Below are positions 1 through 6,221 of a stretch of 6,221 bases of DNA, one piece after another. The stretch comes from Acidobacteriota bacterium (GTDB lineage Bacteria; Acidobacteriota; Vicinamibacteria; Vicinamibacterales; UBA2999): the NCBI GenBank assembly GCA_013813075.1, contig JACCSI010000621.1, forward strand, positions 1 through 6,221, given 5' to 3'. Position numbers and translations under genes: made by a program. Below the pieces are notes generated by a model. That model worked only from the letters and a program-made list of their open reading frames with translations. It was not told where the DNA came from and ran no database searches. The stretch's first letter is position 1. Every line of letters starts with the position of its first letter.

Positions 1-666
1 GGTCAGCCCTGCGCGCGGCACGAGATTGACCAGACGACGAAAGGCCAGGCGCACGGCCTCCAGATCTTGATAGATGTCTGCGTGATCGAACTCGATGTTG
101 TTGATGACGGCAATATCTGGCAGGTACTTGAGAAACTTCGCCGTCTTGTCAAAAAATGCGCTGTCGTATTCGTCGCCCTCAATGACGAAGGGCGCATCCG
201 GCGCCCCGATGCGGTAGCTCGACCCCCCATTGCCGAAATTACGCGCGATGCCGCCGATGAAGACGGTTGGATCGACGCCGCCGTGCGTCAACAGCCACCC
301 GGCCAGCGAGGAAGTTGTCGTCTTCCCGTGCGTGCCGGCAATGACGACGGAGCGTGCCCGCCACAGGAAGTGCTCGCGCAGCGCCTCGGGCAATGACAGA
401 TGTCGTGTCTTGGCATCGAGCACGGCCTCGAGCTCTGGATTGCCGCGCGAGATCGCGTTCCCGATAATGACGAGTTCGACGGTGTCGTCGATATGCTCGG
501 CCTTGAAGCCCTCGAGAATGACAATCCCTTCCGCGGCGAGAAAGTCGCTCATTGGCGGGTACACCTTTTCGTCCGACCCACGGACGTCGAAGCCGCGGTG
601 CTTCAACAGCGCCGCCAACGTGCCCATTGCCGTCCCGCAAATGCCGATCAGGTGAACTCGTCGCAT
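1..666 (-). CDS. mpl: UDP-MurNAc:L-alanyl-gamma-D-glutamyl-meso-DAP ligase (Mpl), 3' part missing
   Basis: This is a Mur ligase family enzyme of peptidoglycan recycling. In the cytoplasm Mpl uses ATP to attach the salvaged tripeptide L-Ala-gamma-D-Glu-meso-DAP directly to UDP-MurNAc. The frame is open without a stop from the ATG at 666 to the left edge (222 codons), roughly half of the usual ~450-residue enzyme. The N-terminus VHLIGICGTAMGTLA (residues 4-18) is the Rossmann-like UDP-binding motif, and the GIC(G)T form is typical of Mpl rather than MurC. YPPMS follows at about 36-40. The ATP-binding P-loop GTHGKTTTS is at 111-119 (Lys115), EGDEYDSAFFD at 163-173, and NNIEFDHAD at 189-197. The last two motifs are strongly Mpl-like. 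It lies 94 bp downstream of ldcA and is probably co-transcribed with it. In-frame GTG codons just upstream, including 675, are alternative starts, but the ATG puts the motif at the usual distance from the N-terminus. The missing part would hold the end of the central domain and the C-terminal domain. Confidence 0.95.
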   Translation of the reverse strand, partial: MRRVHLIGICGTAMGTLAALLKHRGFDVRGSDEKVYPPMSDFLAAEGIVILEGFKAEHIDDTVELVIIGNAISRGNPELEAVLDAKTRHLSLPEALREHFLWRARSVVIAGTHGKTTTSSLAGWLLTHGGVDPTVFIGGIARNFGNGGSSYRIGAPDAPFVIEGDEYDSAFFDKTAKFLKYLPDIAVINNIEFDHADIYQDLEAVRLAFRRLVNLVPRAGLT

Positions 667-760
667 CCCGGTCACTTCGTTTTGCACTCTTGACAGCAGA
701 TCAAAGACAGATCTCACAGCGAAGCGGACTTACAGCGGTGCGGTCTGAGTGGTGCTCATA

Positions 761-1702
761 TCAGCAGACAGCGGCTTCTTCGATGACAACACCCGCCCGG
801 TCGGTTCGGACCATCGCCCTGACGCCAAACGGCAACGTCCAGGTCGCGCCAGTGGTGTGGCCGGACGGAAAGCCAAATAGCACCGGGCCATTGAAACCAA
901 CCACGTACTCTCGCAGCACGTCGCGGATGTTGTGTTGACCGCCTGGCTCGTCACACGAAGGGAACTCGCCAAACACGAGTGCGCGCGCCCGCGACAGGAT
1001 TCCGGCCTGCGCCAACTGCGTGAGCATGCGGTCGATGCGGTACGGGCGCTCCGCCACATCTTCCAGAAACAACACGCAGCCATCAGGCGGATCGAAGGCC
1101 CACGGCGTGCCCAGCGACGAGGTGAGCTGCGTCAGCGTGCCCCCGAGCAAGACGCCGCGCGCCTCCCCGTGCCGCAGGACGTCGAGCGAGTCTGGCGTCA
1201 AGTCGCCCGCCGGCTCGGGCCGCGCGACGGCACGCAGAAACGAATCGCGATGATAGCCAGCCTCGCCGACGGCAAGCCGCCGCTCCACCATTGGTCCATG
1301 AAAGCACACGACGCGATGCAACAGGTGAAACCAGAGCAACGAAGTGTTGTCGCTGTAGCCCACGAAAATCTTGGCGCCGCCGCGCATCACGTCCGGGTTT
1401 AGGAACGGGAGCAGCTGGCCGCTGCCGTAGCCGCCGCGCACCGCAATGATTGCGGCGATCGACGGATCGCGCCACGCGTCGTGGAGCGAGGCGGTTCGGA
1501 TGGCGGGTCCACCCGCGACAAAGCGTTCTTGCGCAAAGACGCGGTCGTCGAATACCGCCTCGTATCCCAACCTACCCAGCTCGACAACTCCGGCGTCGAA
1601 CTCTTCCCGCTTGAAGGCACTTGCCGGCGCCACCAGCGCGACGCGGTCACCGCTTCTGAGGCGGTGCGGCTTAATCCAATGACCGTCGTCGGCCGAAGTC
1701 AC
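761..1702 (-). CDS. ldcA: LD-carboxypeptidase (murein tetrapeptide carboxypeptidase, peptidase family S66)
   Basis: This cytoplasmic serine peptidase releases the terminal D-Ala from L-Ala-D-Glu-meso-DAP-D-Ala so that the tripeptide can be re-ligated by Mpl. With the GTG at 1702 the protein has 313 residues, normal for the family. It opens with LRSGDRVALVAPAS (15-28). GGYGSGQLLPFLN (90-102) and FVGYSDNTSLLWF (113-125) follow. The latter is the S66 nucleophile elbow, with predicted nucleophile Ser117. Glu214 in LFLED and His282 in GFPSGHTTG complete the Ser-Glu-His triad in the expected order. No signal peptide is visible, consistent with a recycling role. The GTG shares a 4-base GTGA overlap with the nagZ stop, implying translational coupling. 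The open frame extends upstream to 1825, but that part lies inside nagZ and lacks family similarity, so the overlap start is preferred. The product of the next gene downstream, Mpl, uses this enzyme's product. Confidence 0.95.
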   Translation of the reverse strand: MTSADDGHWIKPHRLRSGDRVALVAPASAFKREEFDAGVVELGRLGYEAVFDDRVFAQERFVAGGPAIRTASLHDAWRDPSIAAIIAVRGGYGSGQLLPFLNPDVMRGGAKIFVGYSDNTSLLWFHLLHRVVCFHGPMVERRLAVGEAGYHRDSFLRAVARPEPAGDLTPDSLDVLRHGEARGVLLGGTLTQLTSSLGTPWAFDPPDGCVLFLEDVAERPYRIDRMLTQLAQAGILSRARALVFGEFPSCDEPGGQHNIRDVLREYVVGFNGPVLFGFPSGHTTGATWTLPFGVRAMVRTDRAGVVIEEAAVC

Positions 1703-2793
1703 AGAAACGCAGCCATCTCCGCCGCGATCGCCTGATGTTCGTCGCGCCCGAGGACCGAGTGCAAGCCGCGAATCCTGGCCGACATCTTTGGCCGTTCGCT
1801 CGCGAGAAATCGTTCCTTGGTCCACTGCAGCCGCTTGAACGCATCATCCACCCGTGTCTGTGAGATCTCGTTGGTCTCAACGGCGCGGATGAGCGCCTCG
1901 AGTGTGGCGGCTTGGGTGTCGAGATTGCCACTGCAGATCAATACGCCGTCGCAACCGGCACGAATCGCCTGGACCGCGGCTTCGGGGACGGGCAGTAGCG
2001 CGCTGACGGCCTTCATTTCGAGGTCGTCACTCAAGATGACGCCCTCGTAGCCAAGTTCTTCGCGCAGAATCCTTTGCACGATGGTGGGACTGAGCGTGGC
2101 GGGCCGCTTTTCGTCCAAGGACGGCACCAACACGTGCGCGGTCATCATAAAGGCCACACCCTCGCGAATGGCAGCTCGGAAGGGCACGAATTCCACCCCG
2201 CGGAGCCGGTCGGGCGGATGCTCGACCATCGGCAACTCGTGATGCGAGTCGGTGCTGGTGTCGCCGTGACCAGGGAAATGCTTACCGCAGGCTGCCACTC
2301 CCTCGTGTTGCAGGGTGCGAATGATGACAGCACCTAGACGCGCGACGTCGTCGCCTTTTTGGGCAAGTGCCCGGTCGCCGATGACCGGATTCGTGGGGTT
2401 GGTGTGGATGTCGAGTACGGGCGCGTAATCGAGGGTGACACCTACCGCCGTGAGTTCGTGCGCGAGCGCGCGCGCGAAACGCCCAGCCAATGCTTCGGAT
2501 TTGGCCCGGCCGAGCACCGCCATCGGCGGCCAGCGCGTAAACGGCTCCTGCAAGCGCGCCACACGGCCCCCCTCCTGGTCGATGCTGACCCAGGCAGGGG
2601 CGCCGCGGCCCAGTGTTTCGATGTCGGCCGCGAGTTCGGCCACCTGGTCCGGCACCTCGATGTTGCGGCTGAACAGAATGGCGCCCCCGAGATCGAACTC
2701 TTTCGCCAGCGAGCGCAGTTCGGGCGCCACTGACGTGCCAGGGAAGCTGCCAATCAAGAGCTGGCCAATCCCACGTGAAGTCGCAAGCGGCAC
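1699..2793 (-). CDS. nagZ: Beta-N-acetylhexosaminidase NagZ (glycoside hydrolase family 3)
   Basis: NagZ removes GlcNAc from GlcNAc-1,6-anhydroMurNAc and its peptide forms in the cytoplasm, an early step of wall recycling. The GTG at 2793 gives 364 residues, close to usual single-domain NagZ sizes. Motifs in order are GGAILFSRN (36-44), SIDQEGGRVARL (70-81), a TIM-barrel strand LDYAPVLDIH (121-130), and the NagZ signature KHFPGHGDTSTDSHHELP (171-188). In the signature Asp182/His184 match the Asp-His dyad that replaces a classical acid/base Glu. GVILSDDLEM (251-260) carries the predicted nucleophile Asp256. There is no signal peptide. A TTG at 2802 is an alternative start. The longer open frame up to 3012 runs antisense through the kinase and looks spurious. 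It heads a nagZ-ldcA-mpl unit, diverges from the kinase gene, and has no visible ribosome binding site. The predicted transcript start is only a few bases before the GTG. Confidence 0.95.
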   Translation of the reverse strand: MPLATSRGIGQLLIGSFPGTSVAPELRSLAKEFDLGGAILFSRNIEVPDQVAELAADIETLGRGAPAWVSIDQEGGRVARLQEPFTRWPPMAVLGRAKSEALAGRFARALAHELTAVGVTLDYAPVLDIHTNPTNPVIGDRALAQKGDDVARLGAVIIRTLQHEGVAACGKHFPGHGDTSTDSHHELPMVEHPPDRLRGVEFVPFRAAIREGVAFMMTAHVLVPSLDEKRPATLSPTIVQRILREELGYEGVILSDDLEMKAVSALLPVPEAAVQAIRAGCDGVLICSGNLDTQAATLEALIRAVETNEISQTRVDDAFKRLQWTKERFLASERPKMSARIRGLHSVLGRDEHQAIAAEMAAFL

Positions 2794-2803
2794 AATGCTC
2801 AAA

Positions 2804-2811
2804 ATTATAAT
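2804..2811. promoter_or_regulatory. Palindromic bidirectional -10 element between nagZ and the kinase gene
   Basis: The 8-mer ATTATAAT equals its own reverse complement. It therefore presents a perfect TATAAT to RNA polymerase on the plus strand (2806-2811) and on the minus strand (2809-2804). It sits in an 11-base AT island inside very GC-rich DNA, within the only gap between the two divergent genes. With the usual -12 to -7 placement, the plus transcript would start at about 2818, exactly on a GTG of the kinase. The minus transcript would start at about 2797, 4 bases before the nagZ GTG. I see no good -35 hexamer at 16-18 bp spacing on either strand and no TG extension. Sigma-70-type promoters with symmetric -10 elements that fire both ways are an established class. 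Activity here is inferred. Confidence 0.6.
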
Positions 2812-2817
2812 GTGCGC

Positions 2818-3819
2818 GTGCCCATCACGGCTTCTGCTCCCACACGAATCGACCTGGCTGGGGGGACGATCGACATCTGGCCGCTCTATCTTTTCCATCA
2901 CGGTGCACAGACCCTCAACGCGGCGATCAGCCTCCGAGCGCACGTGCAAGTCAGGGCGCGCGACGACGACGAGATTGAAATCGTGTCGGAAGACACGGGC
3001 AAACGTGTGCATGCCCGCTCGGCGACCGAGCTGCGGGACGATGACAGGCTGGCGCTGCTCGGCCGTCTCGCCTATGCGTTTGGCGCCAAGGGCATCACTA
3101 TCACGACCCGTGGCCAGTCTCCCGAAGGCGCGGGCATTGCCGGGTCGTCTGCGTTGAATGTCGCCGTCTGTGGGGCGTTGGCGCGATGGTCAGGGTCGTC
3201 CGCCTCCGCGGAGGCGCTGCTCGAAACCGCGAAGAACGTCGAAGCGCAGGCAATCAAGGTCCCGACCGGGCTCCAGGACTACCGACCGGCGATGTACGGT
3301 GGCGTGGCAGCGCTCGAATTAGGCGAGCATGGGCTCCGCCGCGTACCACTGACCGTTGATGTTTCGGAACTGCAACGGCGCGTCGTCCTCTGTTACACGG
3401 GAGCGCCGCGGAACTCGGGCACGAACAACTGGGACATCATGAAGCGGCACATCGACGGGGACCGTCATGTCTTCGACTGTTTCGAGCGCATTCGCGATAC
3501 CGCGGCCTTGATGCGCGGCGCACTCGAACGCGGCGATTGGGACGCCACTGGACGTCATCTCGCCGACGAGTGGAACAACCGAAAGCGGCTTGCGGCCGGC
3601 GTCAGCACACCGCAGATCGACGACTTGATCGCCCGGGCCAGATCCGCCGGGGCCGACGCGGCCAAGGTGTGCGGCGCGGGGGGCGGCGGCTGCCTCTTTT
3701 GCCTGGCCCCGCCTGACAAGACCACCGCGGTCCGCGACGCGCTGGCAGCCGGCGGCGCCCGACTGCTCGATTTCCACATCGAAACCGAAGGGCTCCGGGT
3801 CGATGGCACCACTCGATAA
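2818..3819 (+). CDS. GHMP-family kinase, probably a sugar kinase; substrate unknown
   Basis: This is a GHMP (galactokinase/homoserine/mevalonate/phosphomevalonate) superfamily kinase of 333 residues from the GTG at 2818. The N-terminal motif APTRIDLAGGTIDIWPLY (7-24) resembles the RID-GG-D motif of L-fucokinase and heptose-7-phosphate kinase (HddA) relatives more than the GEHTDY motif of galactokinase. The phosphate-binding loop is SPEGAGIAGSSALN (101-114). GLQDYRPAMYGG (151-162) carries the likely catalytic Asp154. The C-terminal glycine motif KVCGAGGGGCLF (283-294) completes the fold. It diverges from nagZ and overlaps polX by 17 bases, so it is probably co-transcribed with polX. A GTG six bases earlier (2812) is a possible start, but it directly abuts the putative -10 box and would precede the transcript start. 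No Shine-Dalgarno is visible. HddA and fucokinase phosphorylate sugar C1, so an anomeric sugar kinase is a reasonable guess; the substrate cannot be read from the sequence. Confidence 0.9.
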   Translation: MPITASAPTRIDLAGGTIDIWPLYLFHHGAQTLNAAISLRAHVQVRARDDDEIEIVSEDTGKRVHARSATELRDDDRLALLGRLAYAFGAKGITITTRGQSPEGAGIAGSSALNVAVCGALARWSGSSASAEALLETAKNVEAQAIKVPTGLQDYRPAMYGGVAALELGEHGLRRVPLTVDVSELQRRVVLCYTGAPRNSGTNNWDIMKRHIDGDRHVFDCFERIRDTAALMRGALERGDWDATGRHLADEWNNRKRLAAGVSTPQIDDLIARARSAGADAAKVCGAGGGGCLFCLAPPDKTTAVRDALAAGGARLLDFHIETEGLRVDGTTR

Positions 3820-5548
3820 CCTCGCCGTCGCCCGCATCCTCAGCGACATCGGCGACATGCTGGAGTTGAAAGGAGAAAACCCCTTCAAGATTCGCGCATA
3901 TCGCAATGCCGCCGACAGTGTCGCCAACAACCCCGAACCGGTAGCCGGCGTCGACGCCGACGGCCTGCGCAAGTGGCCCGGCATCGGCAAGGATTTGTCG
4001 GCGAAAATCATCGAAATTTGTCAGAGCGGCAGCTGTCTGATCCACCAGGAACTGATGGCGCACTTTCCGCCGACACTTCTGGATCTCCTGCGCCTTCAGG
4101 GCGTCGGGCCTAAAACGGTCGCGTTGCTATACAACGAGCTGCGTATCGCCTCGCTCGAGGATCTCGAAGCCGCGGCCACATCTGGACGATTGCGCGAGCT
4201 GAAAGGCATGGGTGCGCGGAAAGAAGCACTGCTGCTGCACGCCCTCGAGGAACGCAAGCGCCATGCGAACCGCCACCTGCTGGCGGACGCCGCCGACACC
4301 GCCGACAAGCTCGTTGAATATCTCCAGGCGCGGGTGCCCGAGGTCGCGTTCGAGACGGTCGGCAGTGTCCGACGCGGCAGTGAGACCTGCGGTGACATCG
4401 ACGTGCTGGCGAGTGGGTCGTCCACCGACCTGATGGGCATCTTCACGTCCTATCACCTGGTGGAGCGCATTCTGGGCCGTGGCGACACGAAATCAAGCGT
4501 GTTGATTCGAGGCGGGTATCAGGCCGACCTCCGGTTGGTGGGGCCGGAGAGTCGCGGTGCGGCGCTGCAATATTTCACGGGGTCCAAGCAGCACAACATC
4601 GCGTTACGCGATCGTGCCCTCGAGCGTGGACTGCGCCTCAACGAGTATGGCCTTTACCGCGCGTCCGACGAAACCCGGCTGGGCGGTGACACCGAAGACG
4701 GCATCTACGAGGCGCTGGGGCTGTCGTGGATAGCACCTGAGCTGCGCGAGCACCGGGGGGAACTTGAGTCGGCGGCCGAACACCGGCTGCCGGAACTGCT
4801 TCAATGGTCCGATCTTCGCGGTGACCTGCACATGCACACGACGGAGACCGACGGCAAAGACGATCTCGAGACCATGGTCCTGGCGGCTCGCGACCAGGGA
4901 CTCGAATACATTGCGATTACCGATCACAGCAAAGCGCTGGCGATGGCCAACGGCCTGGACGAGACGCGTGCCCTGGCCCACGCCGCGCGCATCCGTGACC
5001 TCAATCGCCGCATCGACGGCATCCACGTCCTTGCCGGCATCGAATGCGACATCCTGGCGGATGGCTCAATGGATCTTGCCGACGACTGCCTCGCCGAGCT
5101 CGATCTGGTGATCGCGTCGGTGCACTCCGCCCTGCGCCAGGACGAATCCGAGATGACCGCGCGAATGGTGCGCGCGATCGAAAACCCCTATGTCGACATC
5201 GTCGCCCACCCGACGACCCGGGCGTTGCTGCGTCGCGAGCCGTCCAAGGTGAACGTCGACCAGTTGGCCCGCGCCGCCGCCGCTCACGGGGTTGCGCTCG
5301 AGATCAATTGTCAGATCGATCGTCTCGATCTGTCTGACGTCAACGCCAGACTGGCACGCGAGCGAGGCGTGAAGCTCGTCATTTCGAGTGACGCACATTC
5401 ACGCCGCGCGCTCGCCGTGAAGAAGTGGGGTGTCGTCGTGGCCCGGCGCGCGTGGGCGGCAAAGCAGGATGTCCTCAACACGTTGCCGTTTGAAGAGTTT
5501 CGCGCCTCGCTGCGCCGCAACCGAACACCCCAGGCACTCCAGGCATGA
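3803..5548 (+). CDS. polX: DNA polymerase/3'-5' exonuclease PolX (family X polymerase with PHP domain)
   Basis: This is a bacterial family X repair polymerase, thought to fill gaps in base-excision and break repair, with a PHP-domain nuclease. The 581 residues match usual full-length PolX (about 570). An N-terminal 8-kDa-like domain (about 1-90) contains the helix-hairpin-helix [15 protein letters not shown] (55-69). Further HhH-like segments are [16 protein letters not shown] (95-110) and [16 protein letters not shown] (130-145). The palm motif [16 protein letters not shown] (187-202) supplies Asp198 and Asp200, with the third Asp242 in [14 protein letters not shown] (257-265) is the nucleotide-binding segment. 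The PHP domain (about 338-570) has GDLHMH (340-345), ITDHS (372-376), IECD (413-416), SVHS (439-442), AHP (468-470) and SSDAH (528-532), so its metal ligands appear intact. The start overlaps the kinase end by 17 bases, with GAAGGG at 3787-3792 as a plausible ribosome binding site. The end overlaps the next small gene by ATGA. Both activities look intact. Confidence 0.96.
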   Translation: MAPLDNLAVARILSDIGDMLELKGENPFKIRAYRNAADSVANNPEPVAGVDADGLRKWPGIGKDLSAKIIEICQSGSCLIHQELMAHFPPTLLDLLRLQGVGPKTVALLYNELRIASLEDLEAAATSGRLRELKGMGARKEALLLHALEERKRHANRHLLADAADTADKLVEYLQARVPEVAFETVGSVRRGSETCGDIDVLASGSSTDLMGIFTSYHLVERILGRGDTKSSVLIRGGYQADLRLVGPESRGAALQYFTGSKQHNIALRDRALERGLRLNEYGLYRASDETRLGGDTEDGIYEALGLSWIAPELREHRGELESAAEHRLPELLQWSDLRGDLHMHTTETDGKDDLETMVLAARDQGLEYIAITDHSKALAMANGLDETRALAHAARIRDLNRRIDGIHVLAGIECDILADGSMDLADDCLAELDLVIASVHSALRQDESEMTARMVRAIENPYVDIVAHPTTRALLRREPSKVNVDQLARAAAAHGVALEINCQIDRLDLSDVNARLARERGVKLVISSDAHSRRALAVKKWGVVVARRAWAAKQDVLNTLPFEEFRASLRRNRTPQALQA

Positions 5549-5814
5549 GCGACGCCCTGGAGCAGATTCGGCAGCTGTACTTCGCGACGACGAAGGCGAA
5601 TATCGAGCGCGATTTCGATACCGCGATCGATCTATTGAAAGCAATGACGACGGAAGACGAGCGAGACCGCGCGGCCGTGTACATGGACGGCTTGGCGCAG
5701 ATGAAGGCGCAGTGGACGCCTAATCGCCTCCCGAGAGCTTCTTCTTCGCCGCGCGGCGCAAGGGGTCCGGGACGTTCCGGTCCGTCGACAGCCGCCGGAC
5801 GTCGCCCTCGTTGA
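5545..5814 (+). CDS. Small uncharacterised helical protein with an anomalous C-terminal tail
   Basis: This 89-codon frame starts at an ATG sharing ATGA with the polX stop, so it is likely translated by coupling. Its first ~57 residues look like a genuine soluble helical protein. They begin [17 protein letters not shown], continue through IDLLKAM, and end in YMDGLAQMKAQW. Residues after TP, about 60-89, are a Ser/Arg/Pro/Gly-rich run read antisense through the 3' end of the neighbouring convergent gene, and look like shadow sequence. A TAA at 5721-5723 lies one frame away immediately after the good region, so a small indel or stop-codon loss may have extended the protein. The core resembles short hypothetical proteins I associate with Acidobacteriota, from memory only. 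I cannot assign a function; there is no signal peptide or membrane segment. Confidence 0.7.
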   Translation: MSDALEQIRQLYFATTKANIERDFDTAIDLLKAMTTEDERDRAAVYMDGLAQMKAQWTPNRLPRASSSPRGARGPGRSGPSTAAGRRPR

Positions 5815-6221
5815 GACGGTTCAATAACGTCAGAGTCATCGCCAGGGGTGTCTTGGAATTTTTGACCAGCGCAAGGACGACGCCGTAATTCTTCACCCAG
5901 GCGCGCGTTTGCGCGATTGTGCGGAGCACGTCTTCTCCGACACTACCCATGCGTGCGAACGATTCGACCTCGACATCGGTGACCTTGGGGCAACTCAACA
6001 CTGACAGAGCCACGAGCTTGTTCGGGTCGCGAATCAACACCGACCGCATCTCGCGCGTACCCTTCATCGCCGCCCTGACCTTGTCCGGTACGGACATCGC
6101 CCCCAGGCGTTGCGTCACCGACCCTGGATCGCTCTCATCGGCAGCGAGCGCGGCGTAGTCGGTTTCATCGTGATCGACCAGCGGCTCTTCAACGTCCGGG
6201 AGTGGCGTCGACGCCACACCG
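5720..6221 (-). CDS. Uncharacterised helical-repeat-like protein, probably 5'-truncated by the window edge
   Basis: The frame is open from the right edge to a TAG at 5722-5720. A GTG at 6217 would give 165 residues, but the gene may well begin outside the window. Numbered from that GTG, residues 1-35 are an acidic, probably disordered linker (VEEPLVDHDETDYAALAADE). A basic helical segment VPDKVRAAMKGTREMRS covers 43-59. Residues 60-162 form two imperfect units of about 45 residues. The first contains NKLVALSVLSCPKVTDVEV and the second VVLALVKNSKTPLAMTLTLL, each followed by a helix and an LR or LRRAA end, recalling HEAT-like or LRV-like alpha-solenoids. Similar C-terminal regions occur, as I recall, in unnamed acidobacterial and deltaproteobacterial proteins. 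There are no catalytic motifs, signal peptide or membrane segment. Its 3' end overlaps the small gene on the other strand by 95 bp. Function is unknown; a scaffold or interaction role is only a guess. Confidence 0.75.
   Translation of the reverse strand, partial: GVASTPLPDVEEPLVDHDETDYAALAADESDPGSVTQRLGAMSVPDKVRAAMKGTREMRSVLIRDPNKLVALSVLSCPKVTDVEVESFARMGSVGEDVLRTIAQTRAWVKNYGVVLALVKNSKTPLAMTLTLLNRLNEGDVRRLSTDRNVPDPLRRAAKKKLSGGD

Noticed and set aside
730..759. Nine-codon ATG-to-TAA frame on the minus strand one base after the ldcA stop (MSTTQTAPL).
   Set aside because: It is too short to distinguish from chance, has no clear ribosome binding site of its own, and nothing suggests a leader peptide for mpl.
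1703..1825. Upstream extension of the ldcA frame to an ATG at 1825 (41 more residues).
   Set aside because: It lies within the nagZ C-terminal coding region, is Arg/Gly-rich like a shadow frame, and the GTGA overlap start gives the usual family length.
2794..3012. Upstream extension of the nagZ reading frame antisense to the kinase, giving a 437-residue protein.
   Set aside because: The extra residues have no NagZ similarity, no signal peptide, and overlap a clear kinase gene; the putative -10 box lies downstream of that ATG.
3201..3216. Perfect 16-bp palindrome CGCCTCCGCGGAGGCG inside the kinase gene.
   Set aside because: It is GC-rich and encodes an Ala/Ser/Glu helix (ASAEA); with such base composition and no second copy, chance is the simplest explanation.
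5312..5332. Inverted repeat CAGATCGA / TCGATCTG with a 5-base loop within polX.
   Set aside because: It lies inside the conserved PHP domain, has no following T-tract, and arises from ordinary QIDRLDL codons.
4096..5398. Long minus-strand open frames antisense to polX.
   Set aside because: They are Arg/Ser/Val-rich shadow frames of a high-GC gene with no recognisable motif; polX itself is intact and well conserved in motif order.
5747..5758. CGCCGCGCGGCG palindrome near the convergent gene ends, as a possible terminator.
   Set aside because: There is no T-run on either side, and it encodes the Arg-Arg-Ala-Ala stretch of the minus-strand protein.

Overview
The window is a GC-rich, gene-dense bacterial chromosomal segment with no mobile elements, RNA genes or CRISPR array. 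A cytoplasmic NagZ, an LD-carboxypeptidase and an Mpl ligase in one transcription unit point to a diderm bacterium with meso-diaminopimelate peptidoglycan that recycles its wall. Gene style, the PolX type and the small conserved proteins at the right end make me think of Acidobacteriota (Vicinamibacteria-like). That placement is an inference from general resemblance, not a search result.

Left half, minus strand, transcribed right to left: nagZ (2793-1699), ldcA (1702-761, GTGA overlap with nagZ) and mpl (666 to the left edge, 3' part missing). Together they form a muropeptide salvage route. NagZ removes GlcNAc from anhydro-muropeptides, LdcA trims the terminal D-Ala of the tetrapeptide, and Mpl ligates the tripeptide to UDP-MurNAc. 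The amidase, permease and amino-sugar kinase steps are not identified in the window.

Centre: nagZ diverges from a plus-strand GHMP-family small-molecule kinase (2818-3819, substrate unknown). Only about 24 bp separates the two start codons. This gap holds the palindrome ATTATAAT, which reads as a perfect TATAAT -10 box on both strands. The predicted plus-strand transcript start falls on the kinase GTG, and the predicted minus-strand start lies a few bases before the nagZ GTG. This looks like a symmetric bidirectional promoter giving leaderless or nearly leaderless mRNAs.

Right half, plus strand: the kinase overlaps polX (3803-5548), a full-length bacterial family X DNA polymerase with a C-terminal PHP nuclease domain. 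polX overlaps by ATGA a small uncharacterised protein gene (5545-5814). The tail of that small gene runs antisense into the 3' end of a convergent minus-strand gene (5720 to the right edge), which encodes an uncharacterised helical-repeat-like protein with its 5' end probably cut off. There is no gene-free stretch longer than about 100 bp.
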